50,140 nt of DNA from Gemmatimonadaceae bacterium (GCA_036003045.1 DASYSS010000090.1:1-50140); one strand, 5' to 3'; shown: positions 1 through 8,664, counted from the stretch's first letter. Made by a program: numbers and translations. The notes: generated by a model from the letters alone, not told the origin.

Positions 1-2
1 GG

Positions 3-956
3 CCGGCGTTGAACGGAGAGGTCGATCTCGTCGTCCATGCCGGCGACGTGTTCGATCGGTCGTCGGTCCCAAAGACGTTGGCGTACCAGGCGTACGAGCC
101 GCTCAAGCGTGTCGCGGATGGCGGTGTGCCGGTGTTCATCGTCCCCGGCAATCACGAACGTTCGCGCTTGCCGCACGCCCGCTTTGCGTCGCACGCCGGC
201 ATTCATGTGTTCGATCGTCCGCGCACATTCGTCGCTCGGGTTCGCGGCCGAGCCGTGGCGTTGTCCGGTTTTCCGTACGAGCGGGAGAACGTGCGCGCGT
301 GTTTCAGTGCGTTGCTCGAGCAGACGGAGTGGCGTCGAGAGCGAGACGCATTGCGCGTATTGTGCATGCATCATTGCGTCGAGGGCGCGACTGTCGGTCC
401 CGGCGACTTCACGTTCACGACCTCGTCGGACGTGATTCGGGCGCGAGAGATTCCGGGTGATTTCCGCGTTGCGCTGTCAGGGCACATCCATCGGCATCAG
501 GTGCTGACGACGGATCTCAAGCGTCGTGAGCTCGGCGTGCCGGTGCTCTATCCGGGTTCCATCGAGCGAACGTCGTTCGCCGAAGCGGATGAGGCGAAAG
601 GGTTCATGGTGGTACACGTCGGCGAGGGCGCGCGCGATGTGCGTTGGGAGTTTCGGCGTCTGCCGGCGAGGCCGATGGTGCAGCACGAGCTCGATGCGAA
701 TGCGATCGACGCTCAGGCGATGGAGGCGTCGATTCGCGCGGTGATCGCGGAGTCTCCCGCGGACGCGGTTCTGTCGGTACGCGTCTCGGGATCACTCACC
801 GACTCACACTGGTGTGCGCTGTCGTCGGCGCGTCTTCGTGCCATCGTGCCGAGATCAATGAACCTTGCCATTAGGCCGGTCGAAGGGTTCGATCGCCGCG
901 TGCGTTCTGCGCCGAGATCGTCGGGCAGTGGAATCCAACCGGGGCTATTCGACTGA
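3..956 (+). CDS. SbcD/Mre11-like metallophosphoesterase, 5' end missing
   Basis: The reading frame is open from the first bases of the window, so the gene begins upstream. It shows the calcineurin-type phosphoesterase motifs GDVFDRS, GNHE and GHIHRHQ in the spacing of the SbcD/Mre11 family (COG0420), which acts as a metal-dependent DNA nuclease with an SbcC/Rad50 ATPase partner. The first metal-binding D-x-H motif should lie just before GDVFDR and is the part cut off. About 120 residues follow the last metal motif, consistent with the DNA-binding cap. No SbcC is in the window; any partner would be upstream. Family assignment is secure. The DNA-repair role, as opposed to a general phosphoesterase role, is inference. 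Confidence 0.8.
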   Translation, partial: PALNGEVDLVVHAGDVFDRSSVPKTLAYQAYEPLKRVADGGVPVFIVPGNHERSRLPHARFASHAGIHVFDRPRTFVARVRGRAVALSGFPYERENVRACFSALLEQTEWRRERDALRVLCMHHCVEGATVGPGDFTFTTSSDVIRAREIPGDFRVALSGHIHRHQVLTTDLKRRELGVPVLYPGSIERTSFAEADEAKGFMVVHVGEGARDVRWEFRRLPARPMVQHELDANAIDAQAMEASIRAVIAESPADAVLSVRVSGSLTDSHWCALSSARLRAIVPRSMNLAIRPVEGFDRRVRSAPRSSGSGIQPGLFD

Positions 957-989
957 ACCCGGCCGGGGACGGTCGCGATCCGCTCGGCG

Positions 990-1205
990 TTAAGCGGCGA
1001 CCTCGACGTAGCCCGCGGAGGTCGTTGGCTTTGGGATCGGCAATCCGGCGGCGCGCATCTCTTTCAGGTGACCCTCGACGGCGTCGCGCATGTTCGATTC
1101 GACCTCGTCGGTCGTACGCCCAGTGGAAACGCAACCCGGAAGGTCGGGAGAGTACGCCGAGAATCCCGTTTCGGTCGGCTCGATCAGAATGACGTAACGG
1201 CTCAC
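990..1205 (-). CDS. hicB: HicB-family antitoxin
   Basis: This 71-residue protein has the partial RNase-H-like HicB fold. It begins with a beta strand (YVILIEPTETGFSAY), continues with SPDLPGCVSTGRTTDEV, and then has a helix carrying AVEGHLKEMRAAG and a final IPKP turn, all typical of HicB. It is the second gene of a minus-strand pair and overlaps the toxin by 4 nt (1202-1205), so the two are probably translationally coupled. The antitoxin should bind and block HicA. It is short and lacks the C-terminal DNA-binding domain that longer HicB proteins carry, so autoregulation may be weak. A decayed relative of this pair lies near 42.9-43.1 kb. Confidence 0.9.
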   Translation of the reverse strand: MSRYVILIEPTETGFSAYSPDLPGCVSTGRTTDEVESNMRDAVEGHLKEMRAAGLPIPKPTTSAGYVEVAA

Positions 1206-1417
1206 GTTGGACCCCGCTTCGATCGGCCAGGCGGTTCGAGTCCGGTCTGTTTGTAGATGCTGCGAACCGTGCCAGGGGAAAGATCGTCGTTGCCGGTTCC
1301 GGGCACGGTGACAACGCCAGTTTTCGTTGGATGTTTGTAATGATGATGGCTGCCCCGAGTCCGTACAAGGCGCCAGCCGTCACGCAACAGCATCGCAACC
1401 ACGTCTCGGCCTTTCAC
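1202..1417 (-). CDS. hicA: HicA-family mRNA interferase toxin
   Basis: This 71-residue protein carries the HicA double-stranded-RNA-binding-like fold. The N-terminal part (GRDVVAMLLRDGWRLVRTRGSHHHYKHP, quoted here as GRDVVAML and GSHHHYKHP) contains the catalytic histidine in the G-S-H-x-x-x segment, and VTVPGTGNDDLSPGT leads to the final helix. It precedes and overlaps hicB. HicA is a translation-independent mRNA-cleaving toxin. The start appears to be GTG at 1415-1417. The divergent gap of about 130 nt to the serine hydrolase probably holds the promoter. Confidence 0.9.
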   Translation of the reverse strand: MKGRDVVAMLLRDGWRLVRTRGSHHHYKHPTKTGVVTVPGTGNDDLSPGTVRSIYKQTGLEPPGRSKRGPT

Positions 1418-1549
1418 CCCGCCACGATGCGGGTGAACGCTGAAGCGAGCCGCACCGTTTCATCGCCACTCTACCCCTTTGGGTTGCCGCCCGGGGGCAG
1501 CGGCACATATTGCGCGAGTCCTTCCCCTGTAACTGCAGAGGATGTCCCT

Positions 1550-3211
1550 ATGAGTCCGGCGTTCGCTTCTCGCCACGTCGCGTGCATCGCGACGCTGGTC
1601 ATCGCTCCCAACCTCGCTGCGCAGCAGACGGCGCCCAGCGACCTCACGGCAAAGATCGATCGCGTCTTCGATCGCTTCACGCGAACGACCCCCGGCTGCG
1701 GCGTCGGACTGGCGAAGGATGGACGGCCGCTCTACGTACACGCGTACGGCTCGTCGAATCTCGAGTACGACGTGCCGAACACCGAGAACACGGTGTTCGA
1801 GAGCGGCTCGGTCGCGAAGCAGTTCACGGCGAGCGCGATGCTCATGTTGGTCGCCGACGGCAAGGTCTCACTCGACGACGACATTCGAAAGTATCTGCCG
1901 GAGGTGCCGTCGTTCGGCGGACAGACGATCAGGATCCGCAACCTGCTGACGCACACGAGCGGTCTGCGCGACCAGTGGGGCCTGCTCGGGATCGAGGGGC
2001 GCGGGCCGGGGACGCAGGTGCACTCCCTCGCCACCACGCTCGACCTCGTCGCGCATCAGAAGATGCTCAACTTTCCACCGGAGACCGATTACCTCTACAG
2101 CAACACCGGCTACGCGCTGGCCGCACTGATCATCGAGCGCGTGAGCGGCAAGTCGCTCCAGGATTTCACGCAGGAGCGTCTCTTCAAGCCGCTCGGCATG
2201 ACGCATACCCAGTGGCGCGACGATTTCACGCGCGTGGTCCCGAATCGGGCGACGGCATACAACGGATCCGAAGCCACCGGATTTCATCAGGACATGCCGT
2301 TCACCGACATGATCGGCAACGGCGGTGTGCTCAGCACGATGGGCGATCTATTGAAGTGGAACGAGAATTTGGATCATCCGGTGGTCGGCGGCCCCCGGTA
2401 CGTCGACGCGATGCAGACCCAGATGCGGCTCACGAACGGACGCGTGCTCTCGTACGCGTTGGGTCTCGAGGTCGTGGACTATCAAGGTGTGCGCGAAGTC
2501 GGTCACGGCGGATCGACGGCGGGCTATCGAACGTTCCTCGCGCGCTACCCCGAGCAGCACGTATCGGCCGCCGTGTGGTGCAACGCGGCGTACGCGAATC
2601 CAACCGTGCTGCTTCATCAGGTCGTGGATCTCGTACTGGTCAAATCGGCGTCCGCCGCGCAGCAGGCTGTCGCGCAGAAGGTCGAATCGTCGTCGCCGGA
2701 GCTACTGACGAGGTGGGCCGGCATGTACCGAGATCCGCACACCGACCAAACGGTCACCGTATCCGTCGCCAACGGGACGCTAGCCACGGGCGGACGAGGC
2801 GGCGGGCCATGGATGTCGCTCGGCTCAGATCACTTTCGCGCGTCGATGGGTGACGTCACGATGAGCGGCGCGGCCGGCAAACGCTCGTTGCGTCTCATTC
2901 GCGCGGACAACGACACGAATCGTTACGAGGAGGTTCGTCCAGCGACTTCGCCGCGTCTCGAGGACTACGTCGGCACGTACACGAGCGACGAGCTCGATAT
3001 TGTGCTCACGGTTGCCGTGAAGGACGGGAAGCTCGTGCTGCGGCGGCGGCCGGCGGACGAGTTCGAGTTGCGGCCCGTCTACACGGATGATTTTCAGGCC
3101 GGCGGTGGACTCGGGACGATTCGCTTCTCGCGCGGAGCAGACGGAAAAGTCAGCAGACTGGCGTTTTTCGCGGGAAGGGTGCTCGACGTGCGGTTCAAGC
3201 GAATCAAGTAG
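1550..3211 (+). CDS. Secreted class C beta-lactamase-type serine hydrolase
   Basis: This 553-residue protein belongs to the beta-lactamase class C / penicillin-binding-protein-like family, which includes esterases and D-aminopeptidases. The nucleophile motif is S-V-A-K at residues 87-90, the second motif is Y-S-N at 183-185, and the third is H-G-G near 319-321. A C-terminal region from about residue 430 resembles the beta-barrel extension common in this family. The ATG at 1550 gives a signal peptide ending around LAAQQ, with an AGAGGA-like ribosome site about 9 nt upstream. The open frame reaches back to 1331, but that part overlaps hicA and has no signal-like sequence. The protein is predicted to act in the periplasm or outside the cell. 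The substrate is unknown; most relatives are not true antibiotic-resistance enzymes. Confidence 0.85.
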   Translation: MSPAFASRHVACIATLVIAPNLAAQQTAPSDLTAKIDRVFDRFTRTTPGCGVGLAKDGRPLYVHAYGSSNLEYDVPNTENTVFESGSVAKQFTASAMLMLVADGKVSLDDDIRKYLPEVPSFGGQTIRIRNLLTHTSGLRDQWGLLGIEGRGPGTQVHSLATTLDLVAHQKMLNFPPETDYLYSNTGYALAALIIERVSGKSLQDFTQERLFKPLGMTHTQWRDDFTRVVPNRATAYNGSEATGFHQDMPFTDMIGNGGVLSTMGDLLKWNENLDHPVVGGPRYVDAMQTQMRLTNGRVLSYALGLEVVDYQGVREVGHGGSTAGYRTFLARYPEQHVSAAVWCNAAYANPTVLLHQVVDLVLVKSASAAQQAVAQKVESSSPELLTRWAGMYRDPHTDQTVTVSVANGTLATGGRGGGPWMSLGSDHFRASMGDVTMSGAAGKRSLRLIRADNDTNRYEEVRPATSPRLEDYVGTYTSDELDIVLTVAVKDGKLVLRRRPADEFELRPVYTDDFQAGGGLGTIRFSRGADGKVSRLAFFAGRVLDVRFKRIK

Positions 3212-3251
3212 AAGGCGAGCGTTTCAAGAGTGCTGACTTCCTTGGAGCGGT

Positions 3252-3294
3252 GACTTCCCAAAGGCGCTAGAGATGTCGGCGCCGTTGGGAAGTC
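3252..3294. terminator. Stem-loop between convergent genes
   Basis: GACTTCCCAA at 3252-3261 pairs perfectly with TTGGGAAGTC at 3285-3294. An inner GGCGC (3263-3267) pairs with GCGCC (3279-3283). The hairpin sits between the stop of the serine hydrolase and the stop of the convergent lipoprotein gene, where a bidirectional terminator is expected. No clear T-run follows on either strand, so intrinsic termination is not certain. Confidence 0.5.
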
Positions 3295-3309
3295 GTCGCA
3301 GTAACAAAC

Positions 3310-4032
3310 TCAGGTAATCGGCCCAACCACCACATCACACAAGCCGCTCTGCCGAATCGGATTTCCCGGAATGACTGGGTTCCCCGGGATTACCGGATTT
3401 CCCGGAATGCCGCGTGGACCCCAAGCGGAGCCGTCGAGGAACCCGCCGATGAGCGTCGGCGAGTTGTCGGGGGCGGCGCCCTGGAACAACACCTGGAAGG
3501 ACGTCGGCGACCCGACGATCTGCGACGCGAGATCGTTGGTCATGCGCACCGTGCCCGTGATGTCGAACTCCGGGCAGATCGATGGCGGCGTCGCCGTTTG
3601 AGGATTGAACGACGCTACGAGAAACGGCGGAATGTCGATCGCGAAGGGAACGCTGTAGATCCCGCCATCACCGTATGTCGCTCCGCCGGCGTTCTTGATC
3701 GTGCCGCACAGCGCGACGTCCGTGTATCCGTCCGGGGCAGACGCTGGTGAAGCGGCACAGGGATCGCCCGGGGTGAAGTTCACCTTCAGCTGAACTGAAC
3801 CCCACTGGAGGGCCGGGTAGTTCGGCGCGGTTCGGAGCTGCGAGGTCAACACGGTCTGGCCGCTGATCGACCTTGCCGCGACGCCTGGCGAGCGCAGAGC
3901 GGTCGAAGCCGTCGGCTCGGCGCAGGCGGAAAGCGAAATCGCGGCGAGGGCAAGGACTCTACGGGTGGACAAGTGGAGAGGTGAACGGGTTGACGGTCTG
4001 ACCGACGCACTTCGGGTGGATCGAGCGAACAT
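3310..4032 (-). CDS. Lipoprotein of unknown function with C-terminal IPGNPV repeats
   Basis: This predicted lipoprotein has 240 residues. The start at 4032 (MFARSTRS) leads to a hydrophobic stretch and a lipobox LSAC; an open extension to 4122 adds nothing signal-like. The mature part is rich in proline, glycine and threonine and contains phrases such as EFDITGTVRMTND and a beta-rich pattern, but I recognise no family. Near the C-terminus the hexapeptide IPGNPV occurs about three times in tandem, followed by a short tail with one cysteine. The protein should be anchored in a membrane, facing the periplasm or cell surface. It stands alone, convergent with the serine hydrolase and divergent from the SARP regulator. 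Confidence 0.6.
   Translation of the reverse strand: MFARSTRSASVRPSTRSPLHLSTRRVLALAAISLSACAEPTASTALRSPGVAARSISGQTVLTSQLRTAPNYPALQWGSVQLKVNFTPGDPCAASPASAPDGYTDVALCGTIKNAGGATYGDGGIYSVPFAIDIPPFLVASFNPQTATPPSICPEFDITGTVRMTNDLASQIVGSPTSFQVLFQGAAPDNSPTLIGGFLDGSAWGPRGIPGNPVIPGNPVIPGNPIRQSGLCDVVVGPIT
3362..3415 (-). repeat. 18-bp tandem repeat encoding IPGNPV
   Basis: Three imperfect 18-bp units lie inside the lipoprotein gene and encode the repeated hexapeptide IPGNPV. The outer units start alike (TTTCCCGGAATG on the plus strand), while the middle one differs at several positions. Because the unit is a multiple of three, copy-number change would lengthen or shorten the protein without a frameshift. 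Confidence 0.7.
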
Positions 4033-4143
4033 CGGGAATCTCCGATTGGTGAGGAACGGGTAGTCTGATTCCCCTGCGTCAACGCGGCGGCAGGTAGCGT
4101 CAATTCGTTGCAGCGCCGCCACCTAGGCATCCCGATCTAGTGG

Positions 4144-4165
4144 GAGTACGCCAGGTGCCGTACTC
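4144..4165. promoter_or_regulatory. Inverted repeat upstream of the SARP gene, possible operator
   Basis: GAGTACG at 4144-4150 and CGTACTC at 4159-4165 form a perfect 7-bp inverted repeat with an 8-nt spacer. It is centred about 56 nt before the SARP start and about 120 nt before the divergent lipoprotein start. The size and symmetry fit a dimeric regulator site. Its binder, and whether it serves one gene or both, are unknown. Confidence 0.35.
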
Positions 4166-4210
4166 TATGGAAGAGATGGCCGTCCACCGGTCCACCTGTT
4201 CGTCCGCACG

Positions 4211-7084
4211 ATGACGCTCACAGTCGACAATTCACCACCTGCGGCGCCGGAGTGGGCGGACAGGGGACGCTTCCGACTCGTCACGCTCGGGCAACTCGCG
4301 CTCGTCCGACCCGACGGCTCGCTCGAGACGTCGCTCGGCGCCGGCGGACGAAAGCTCGCCTTCCTCGCGTACGTCGCGCTCGCCGATCGGCCGCTGACGC
4401 GCGACCACTTAGTCGAAGTCTTCTGGGGCGACCGCGACGACGACCGTGCGCGCCACTCGCTGCGCGAAGCGACGTCGCACGTGCGGCGCGTACTCGGGGC
4501 GCAATCGATCCCGCGCGGCCTAGCGACGATCACTCTCTGCGACGACGCTCCGCTCGACGTCGATCTGAACCATCTACTCGCGGTCGCGAAGGCGGGCGAT
4601 CATGGCGCCGTGCTCGCGGCCGCGAACGGTCCGTTTCTCGACGGCGTGCATCTCAACGATTCCCGGCGCTTCGACGAGTGGTTGGCGCGCGAACGGGCGC
4701 GCGCTGACCGACTGGTTGTCGACGCGTGCCGCGCCGAATCCGAACGGCTGGAGCGTGAAGGTGACATCGTCCGATGGGCCGAGGTCGCGGCGCGTTGGCT
4801 GGCGACTTCGCCACTCCAGCGGGACGCGGCGCTCTCGCTGCTCCGTGCGCGCTCCGCTTCGGGCACGCGCGACGCAATTGCCCGAGCGCTCGACGATTAC
4901 CGCCGTTTTGTCGAAGGACTCGCGCGCGACTACGACGCGACGCCCGACGCCGAGGTCGCGCGCTTCGCATCTTCGCTCGGTGAACGACTCTCGGCGACTA
5001 CCGCGACGGTCGGTAGAGTAGAATCTCGCGACGAGCAATCGACTGCGCCGGCGCCAGAACAACCTCGCCGCCGATGGCACGCGCGCACATCGTCACTCAT
5101 CGCGGCCTCGACCTTCGTGCTCGCGGCGGGCCTCGTCGGGTGGAAAGTGGCCGGAACGCGCACCGATCCGTCGGCGCGCGCGCTCGTCGCGGTGACGTCG
5201 ATCAAGAGCCTCAACGCGGACACGGCGGACGCGTGGCTCGAGTCCGGCGTCTCGCAGATGCTCTCGATGGCACTCGCGCGCGCGGGGACGGACGTCGTGT
5301 CGCCGGAGCGCGTGCGCGCCGCAGGCCAGAGCGACGGGGCGGCGGCGCGCCTCGGAGCATCGCTGCAGGTGAGCGGTGGTATCACGCACGGGGCCGGCCA
5401 ATACGTGCTCGATCTCACGCTTCGAGGCACGGGAACCGCCGAACGCTCACCGCGCGCGCAGTTCACCGTTTCGGCGCCGGACTTGGTTTCCGTTGTGGAC
5501 CAGGCGACGGCGCGCGTCGCCGCCGCATTGGATGCGCCGGCCGCCGGGCCAAAGCTGGAAGACGTCGAGACGCGCAGCGTCGTCGCGTACCGATCGTTCG
5601 TCGAAGGACTGCAGCGACGCGCGGAAGGCAGAGACAAGGACGCGATCGCGGCCTTCGACGCGGCGATCGCGGCGGATTCGGAGTTCGTGAGCGCGGTGCT
5701 CGAGCGGCTGCTCACGTCGAACGAGAACACCGAGGCGAACGGCCGGTTGCGCGTGCTCGCGCGACGCCTCGAGTCGCGCGCGCCGGAGTTCGACCGCATG
5801 GCGTTGGAGTCGCTCGACGCGTTCTACGCCGGCGACGCCGCGCGATCGGAATCCGTGGCTCGGCAACTCGTCGCCCGGTATCCGCGCGATCCTCGCGGCT
5901 ACGATCGCCTGATCACAATTCTCTCGTTGCACGGGCGGCTCGCCGAAACGGAGGAGGTCGTGCGCGGACGCCTGGCGCTCGACTCGCTGGCGGCGCGGGC
6001 GCGTGGCGGTGCGTGCGGACTCTGCGCCGGGTACGCCGGGCTGGCGTTGCTGCGGCTCATGGACGGCGCCGTGCCCGATGCGGTCGCCGCCGCGCGACGC
6101 GCAGTAACGTTGCAGCCGCAGCATCCCGAAGCGTGGACCGTACTTGCCGTGGCACTCTCGGCCGCCGGCAGATTCGACGAAGCGATCCGGGCGCAGTCGC
6201 GGGCCGCGGAGTTGGCGCCGACGGATATCAGCTACGCAGCGGCGCTCGTCCGTCGCCAAATCGAAGCTCGACACTATGACGCCGCCGACAGCGCGATCCG
6301 CGCATGGCGCAAGAGTGCGGTGCCGGATCGAGTGCGCGCGTCCACGGATCTGCAGGCGACCCTATTGCGCGAGCGCGGCCGCTATCGCGAGGCGGCGACC
6401 GTGCTGGAAGAACTGATGCGCACCGACTCTGACAACGGCGCGATGACACTCGTCCTCGGTAACACGTACGGGGTGCTGGGGTTGGCGCGCGATGCCGAAC
6501 GGACCTTTGAAACGAGCGGCACACATTCGCCGATCGTGTCCGAACCGGAAGGTGGATTCTCCACGTTCACCGGCGAAGCGGCACGCGCGTTCGCCTGGCC
6601 GCACGCCTTGCTCGCCGACGCCCTCTACCTCGCGGGCTCGTCGGACACACTGCGTCTCGCAGCGCTCGCCGACTCGGTGCGAGTCGTCGGATCGCGCAGC
6701 TACTACGCGCGCGATTGGCGTTTGTACCACCACGTCCGCGGGCTCATCGCCATGAAAGGCACGCGCTGGGCCGAAGCCGAGCGCGAGTTCGCCGACGCGG
6801 AGTTCACGGGTTCGGGTTGGACGAGAACGAACGTGGAGCTGGCGCGCGCGCAACTGGCGCAGCACCGACCGACGGACGCGATCGCGACACTCCGACTCGC
6901 GTATCAGGCGTCGCTGGACGGGATGGGTCGGTATGCGCCGAGGAGCGAAATGGATCTTCTCATGGCGCAGGCTTTTGCCGCGGCCGGACACCGAGACAGC
7001 GCGTCGGCCTATGCGGCGTTCGTGCACCGCGCGTGGACCGACGCGGATCCGGCAGTGCAGAGCAGAATGAAACAGCTGCCGTAA
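4211..7084 (+). CDS. SARP/BTAD-family regulator with membrane segment, TolB-like and TPR domains
   Basis: This 957-residue protein starts with a winged-helix, OmpR-like DNA-binding domain (about residues 20-100: FRLVTLGQLALVRPDG, then RPLTRDHLVEVFWG) typical of SARP/AfsR regulators. A bacterial transcriptional activation (BTAD) helical domain follows to about residue 260. A single hydrophobic segment at about 297-313 would place the C-terminal part across the membrane. That part begins with a TolB-like N-domain pattern (AWLESGVSQMLSMALARAG) and continues into TPR-like helix pairs to the end (for example AWTVLAVALSAAGRFDEAI). The same TolB-plus-TPR back end occurs in kinases at 8.7-20.5 kb, suggesting a shared sensing module with different outputs. 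Target genes are not evident; the nearest candidates are its neighbours. Confidence 0.8.
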   Translation: MTLTVDNSPPAAPEWADRGRFRLVTLGQLALVRPDGSLETSLGAGGRKLAFLAYVALADRPLTRDHLVEVFWGDRDDDRARHSLREATSHVRRVLGAQSIPRGLATITLCDDAPLDVDLNHLLAVAKAGDHGAVLAAANGPFLDGVHLNDSRRFDEWLARERARADRLVVDACRAESERLEREGDIVRWAEVAARWLATSPLQRDAALSLLRARSASGTRDAIARALDDYRRFVEGLARDYDATPDAEVARFASSLGERLSATTATVGRVESRDEQSTAPAPEQPRRRWHARTSSLIAASTFVLAAGLVGWKVAGTRTDPSARALVAVTSIKSLNADTADAWLESGVSQMLSMALARAGTDVVSPERVRAAGQSDGAAARLGASLQVSGGITHGAGQYVLDLTLRGTGTAERSPRAQFTVSAPDLVSVVDQATARVAAALDAPAAGPKLEDVETRSVVAYRSFVEGLQRRAEGRDKDAIAAFDAAIAADSEFVSAVLERLLTSNENTEANGRLRVLARRLESRAPEFDRMALESLDAFYAGDAARSESVARQLVARYPRDPRGYDRLITILSLHGRLAETEEVVRGRLALDSLAARARGGACGLCAGYAGLALLRLMDGAVPDAVAAARRAVTLQPQHPEAWTVLAVALSAAGRFDEAIRAQSRAAELAPTDISYAAALVRRQIEARHYDAADSAIRAWRKSAVPDRVRASTDLQATLLRERGRYREAATVLEELMRTDSDNGAMTLVLGNTYGVLGLARDAERTFETSGTHSPIVSEPEGGFSTFTGEAARAFAWPHALLADALYLAGSSDTLRLAALADSVRVVGSRSYYARDWRLYHHVRGLIAMKGTRWAEAEREFADAEFTGSGWTRTNVELARAQLAQHRPTDAIATLRLAYQASLDGMGRYAPRSEMDLLMAQAFAAAGHRDSASAYAAFVHRAWTDADPAVQSRMKQLP

Positions 7085-7147
7085 CACGGCACGTACTAAA
7101 CACCGAGCGTACGGGGCGAAGCGGCTTAAAGGGGATCGCCGCGCCGT

Positions 7148-7513
7148 TCAGGACGACGCCACGTACGCCACCGTGAGCAGAAACGCCGCGCCGCCCGTAG
7201 ACCGCGCCGAGTGCTCCACACCGGCAGCGAAGATCAGCACGTCGCCGGCTGTCAGCGTGTACTCCTGATCGAGCGCGACGAAGGTCACGTCGCCCTGCAC
7301 GACCTGAATCGACACCGGATGCTCGGTACGGTGGGCGGGCAAGATTCCGCCGGCCGCGAGGCCCATGATGGTGAGTCGGAGCGGTCCATCCTTCACGAGC
7401 GTCCGCGCGCTCCGGCCGTGGGCCATCAGGAGCGTTTGGTCGATCGACATGACGTCTGAGCGGAGGTGCTGAACGAGCACGTCGCCGGTGATGGTGCGGT
7501 GCATCGATGACAT
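7148..7513 (-). CDS. Small single-domain cupin protein
   Basis: This 121-residue cupin has the paired motifs ILPAHRTEHPVSIQVVQGDV and LTAGDVLIFAAGVEHSAR. The metal-site histidines of a typical cupin are recognisable (AHRTEHP, GVEHS). Start at 7513 (MSSMHRT) is preferred; a second ATG lies three codons later, and an open frame to 7762 runs through the non-coding direct repeats. Such small cupins often bind a metal and a small ligand or act as simple sensors or dioxygenases, but no specific substrate is suggested here. It is divergent from the trypsin-like lipoprotein, and the three 13-bp repeats upstream suggest specific transcriptional control. Confidence 0.75.
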   Translation of the reverse strand: MSSMHRTITGDVLVQHLRSDVMSIDQTLLMAHGRSARTLVKDGPLRLTIMGLAAGGILPAHRTEHPVSIQVVQGDVTFVALDQEYTLTAGDVLIFAAGVEHSARSTGGAAFLLTVAYVASS

Positions 7514-7528
7514 GGTGTGGTGAGCCCT

Positions 7529-7567
7529 GGTGTTCCTGTACGGTCGTCCTGTATTGTCGTTCTGTAT
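7529..7567 (-). promoter_or_regulatory. Three 13-bp direct repeats upstream of the cupin gene
   Basis: On the plus strand three abutting 13-mers read GGTGTTCCTGTAC, GGTCGTCCTGTAT and TGTCGTTCTGTAT; on the gene strand the shared core is ATACAGGACGAC. They end 16 nt before the cupin start and lie about 120 nt from the divergent lipoprotein start. A strict 13-bp period without a spacer resembles a cooperative operator more than a promoter. Confidence 0.5.
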
Positions 7568-7685
7568 CAGAATATTGCTATCGACGCTAAGAAAACAGGC
7601 AACCGACCTCGAGCGGTTCGGTTCGGCTTGACGTGCCGCGGTTCGACGCCGCAACGTCAAGCCAACCTGTTCCGGTGGGCTACAT

Positions 7686-8525
7686 ATGAAGGTCCCCTCC
7701 CGAGCGCTTGCGACGATCGCGATCCTGTCGAGCGCCATCCTGACCGCCTGCGACTCGTCCACTCCGACGACCCCGCGCGCGGCACCGGCCGATCAGCCCT
7801 CGCGCATCATCTTTGGGACCGTCGACGGCAACGCGCATCCGGCCGTCGGACTGCTCGTCATGGATGTGGCCGGACAGCCGGCCTTTCGCTGCTCGGGGAC
7901 ATTCCTCTCGCCGACCGTCTTCTTGACCGCCGGGCACTGCGTCGGCGAACCCGGAGAGTTCAGCGGGATGCGTGTCTTCACCGAGTCCGACGTGGAGCAC
8001 GGCAACAACAACTATCCGTTCGCGGGACCGAACACGATCGAAGCGTCGTCGTGGCACGCGCATCCGCTCTTCACCGAAGCGACCTTCATCCTGCACGACG
8101 TCGGCGTCGTCATTCTTTCGGCGCCATTCAATCTGCCGGCGAACAAGTACGGCGTGTTGCCGGCGGTCAATCAGCTCGACGCCCTGCACAATGGCGCGAA
8201 CACGACCTTCACCACGGTCGGGTACGGCGTGCAGAAATTCAATCCGGCGCAAGTCGTTGAGCTCAAGATCCGCGAGAGTGCTCAAGTGCACCTCACCGCG
8301 ATCAATACGCCGGTGGTCGGGCACATTCTGCTGATCCTGTCGAACAACGCCGACGGCGGCGGTTCGTGCTTTGGCGATTCGGGCGGACCGAACTACCTCG
8401 GCACCAGCAACGTCATCGCGGCAACCACATCGTCCGGCAGAAGCCCCAACTGCGGCGGCGACGGTGTCGTGTTTCGACTGGATCAGCAGGACGTGATCAA
8501 CTTCGTAAGCGGATTTCTGAAGTAA
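7686..8525 (+). CDS. Trypsin-like serine protease lipoprotein
   Basis: This 279-residue protein has a signal peptide ending in a lipobox LTAC (Cys22), so it should be a lipid-anchored periplasmic or surface protein. The S1 protease catalytic triad is visible: His84 in TAGHC, Asp138 in LHDVGVVIL, and Ser232 in GDSGGP. The mature region is about the normal size for a trypsin domain, with no PDZ domain, so it is not a DegP-type quality-control protease. Translation starts at ATG 7686. The divergent upstream region is shared with the cupin gene. A natural substrate cannot be read from the sequence. Confidence 0.88.
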   Translation: MKVPSRALATIAILSSAILTACDSSTPTTPRAAPADQPSRIIFGTVDGNAHPAVGLLVMDVAGQPAFRCSGTFLSPTVFLTAGHCVGEPGEFSGMRVFTESDVEHGNNNYPFAGPNTIEASSWHAHPLFTEATFILHDVGVVILSAPFNLPANKYGVLPAVNQLDALHNGANTTFTTVGYGVQKFNPAQVVELKIRESAQVHLTAINTPVVGHILLILSNNADGGGSCFGDSGGPNYLGTSNVIAATTSSGRSPNCGGDGVVFRLDQQDVINFVSGFLK

Positions 8526-8536
8526 TCACGCGCCGC

Positions 8537-8604
8537 GCCGGCATTCGCTAGTCACGCGCCGAGCCGAGAGACGCGGCGGGCCGGCATTCGTTCGTCACGC
8601 GCCG
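8537..8604 (+). repeat. Dispersed repeat, two tandem units
   Basis: Two units of GCCGGCATTCG(C/T)T(A/C)GTCACGCGCCG type occur just past the trypsin-like gene, at 8537-8561 and 8580-8604. Related units recur in the same orientation at 11369-11432 and 42321-42366. The next 50 nt (GTCCGCGGAGGACGGCCCCACC and neighbours) match a segment at 11.98-12.05 kb. The family looks like a REP or MITE-like element. Confidence 0.65.
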
Positions 8605-8664
8605 AGGCGACCGAGGTCGTCCGCGGAGGACGGCCCCACCCCGAGCCGCGCCCGCGGGAGTCGG

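Noticed and set aside
1331-1549. N-terminal extension of the serine hydrolase frame
   Set aside because: It overlaps hicA on the other strand and lacks signal-like residues; the ATG at 1550 gives a clean signal peptide with a ribosome site.
7529-7567. CRISPR array
   Set aside because: Units are 13 bp with no spacers and no cas genes nearby.
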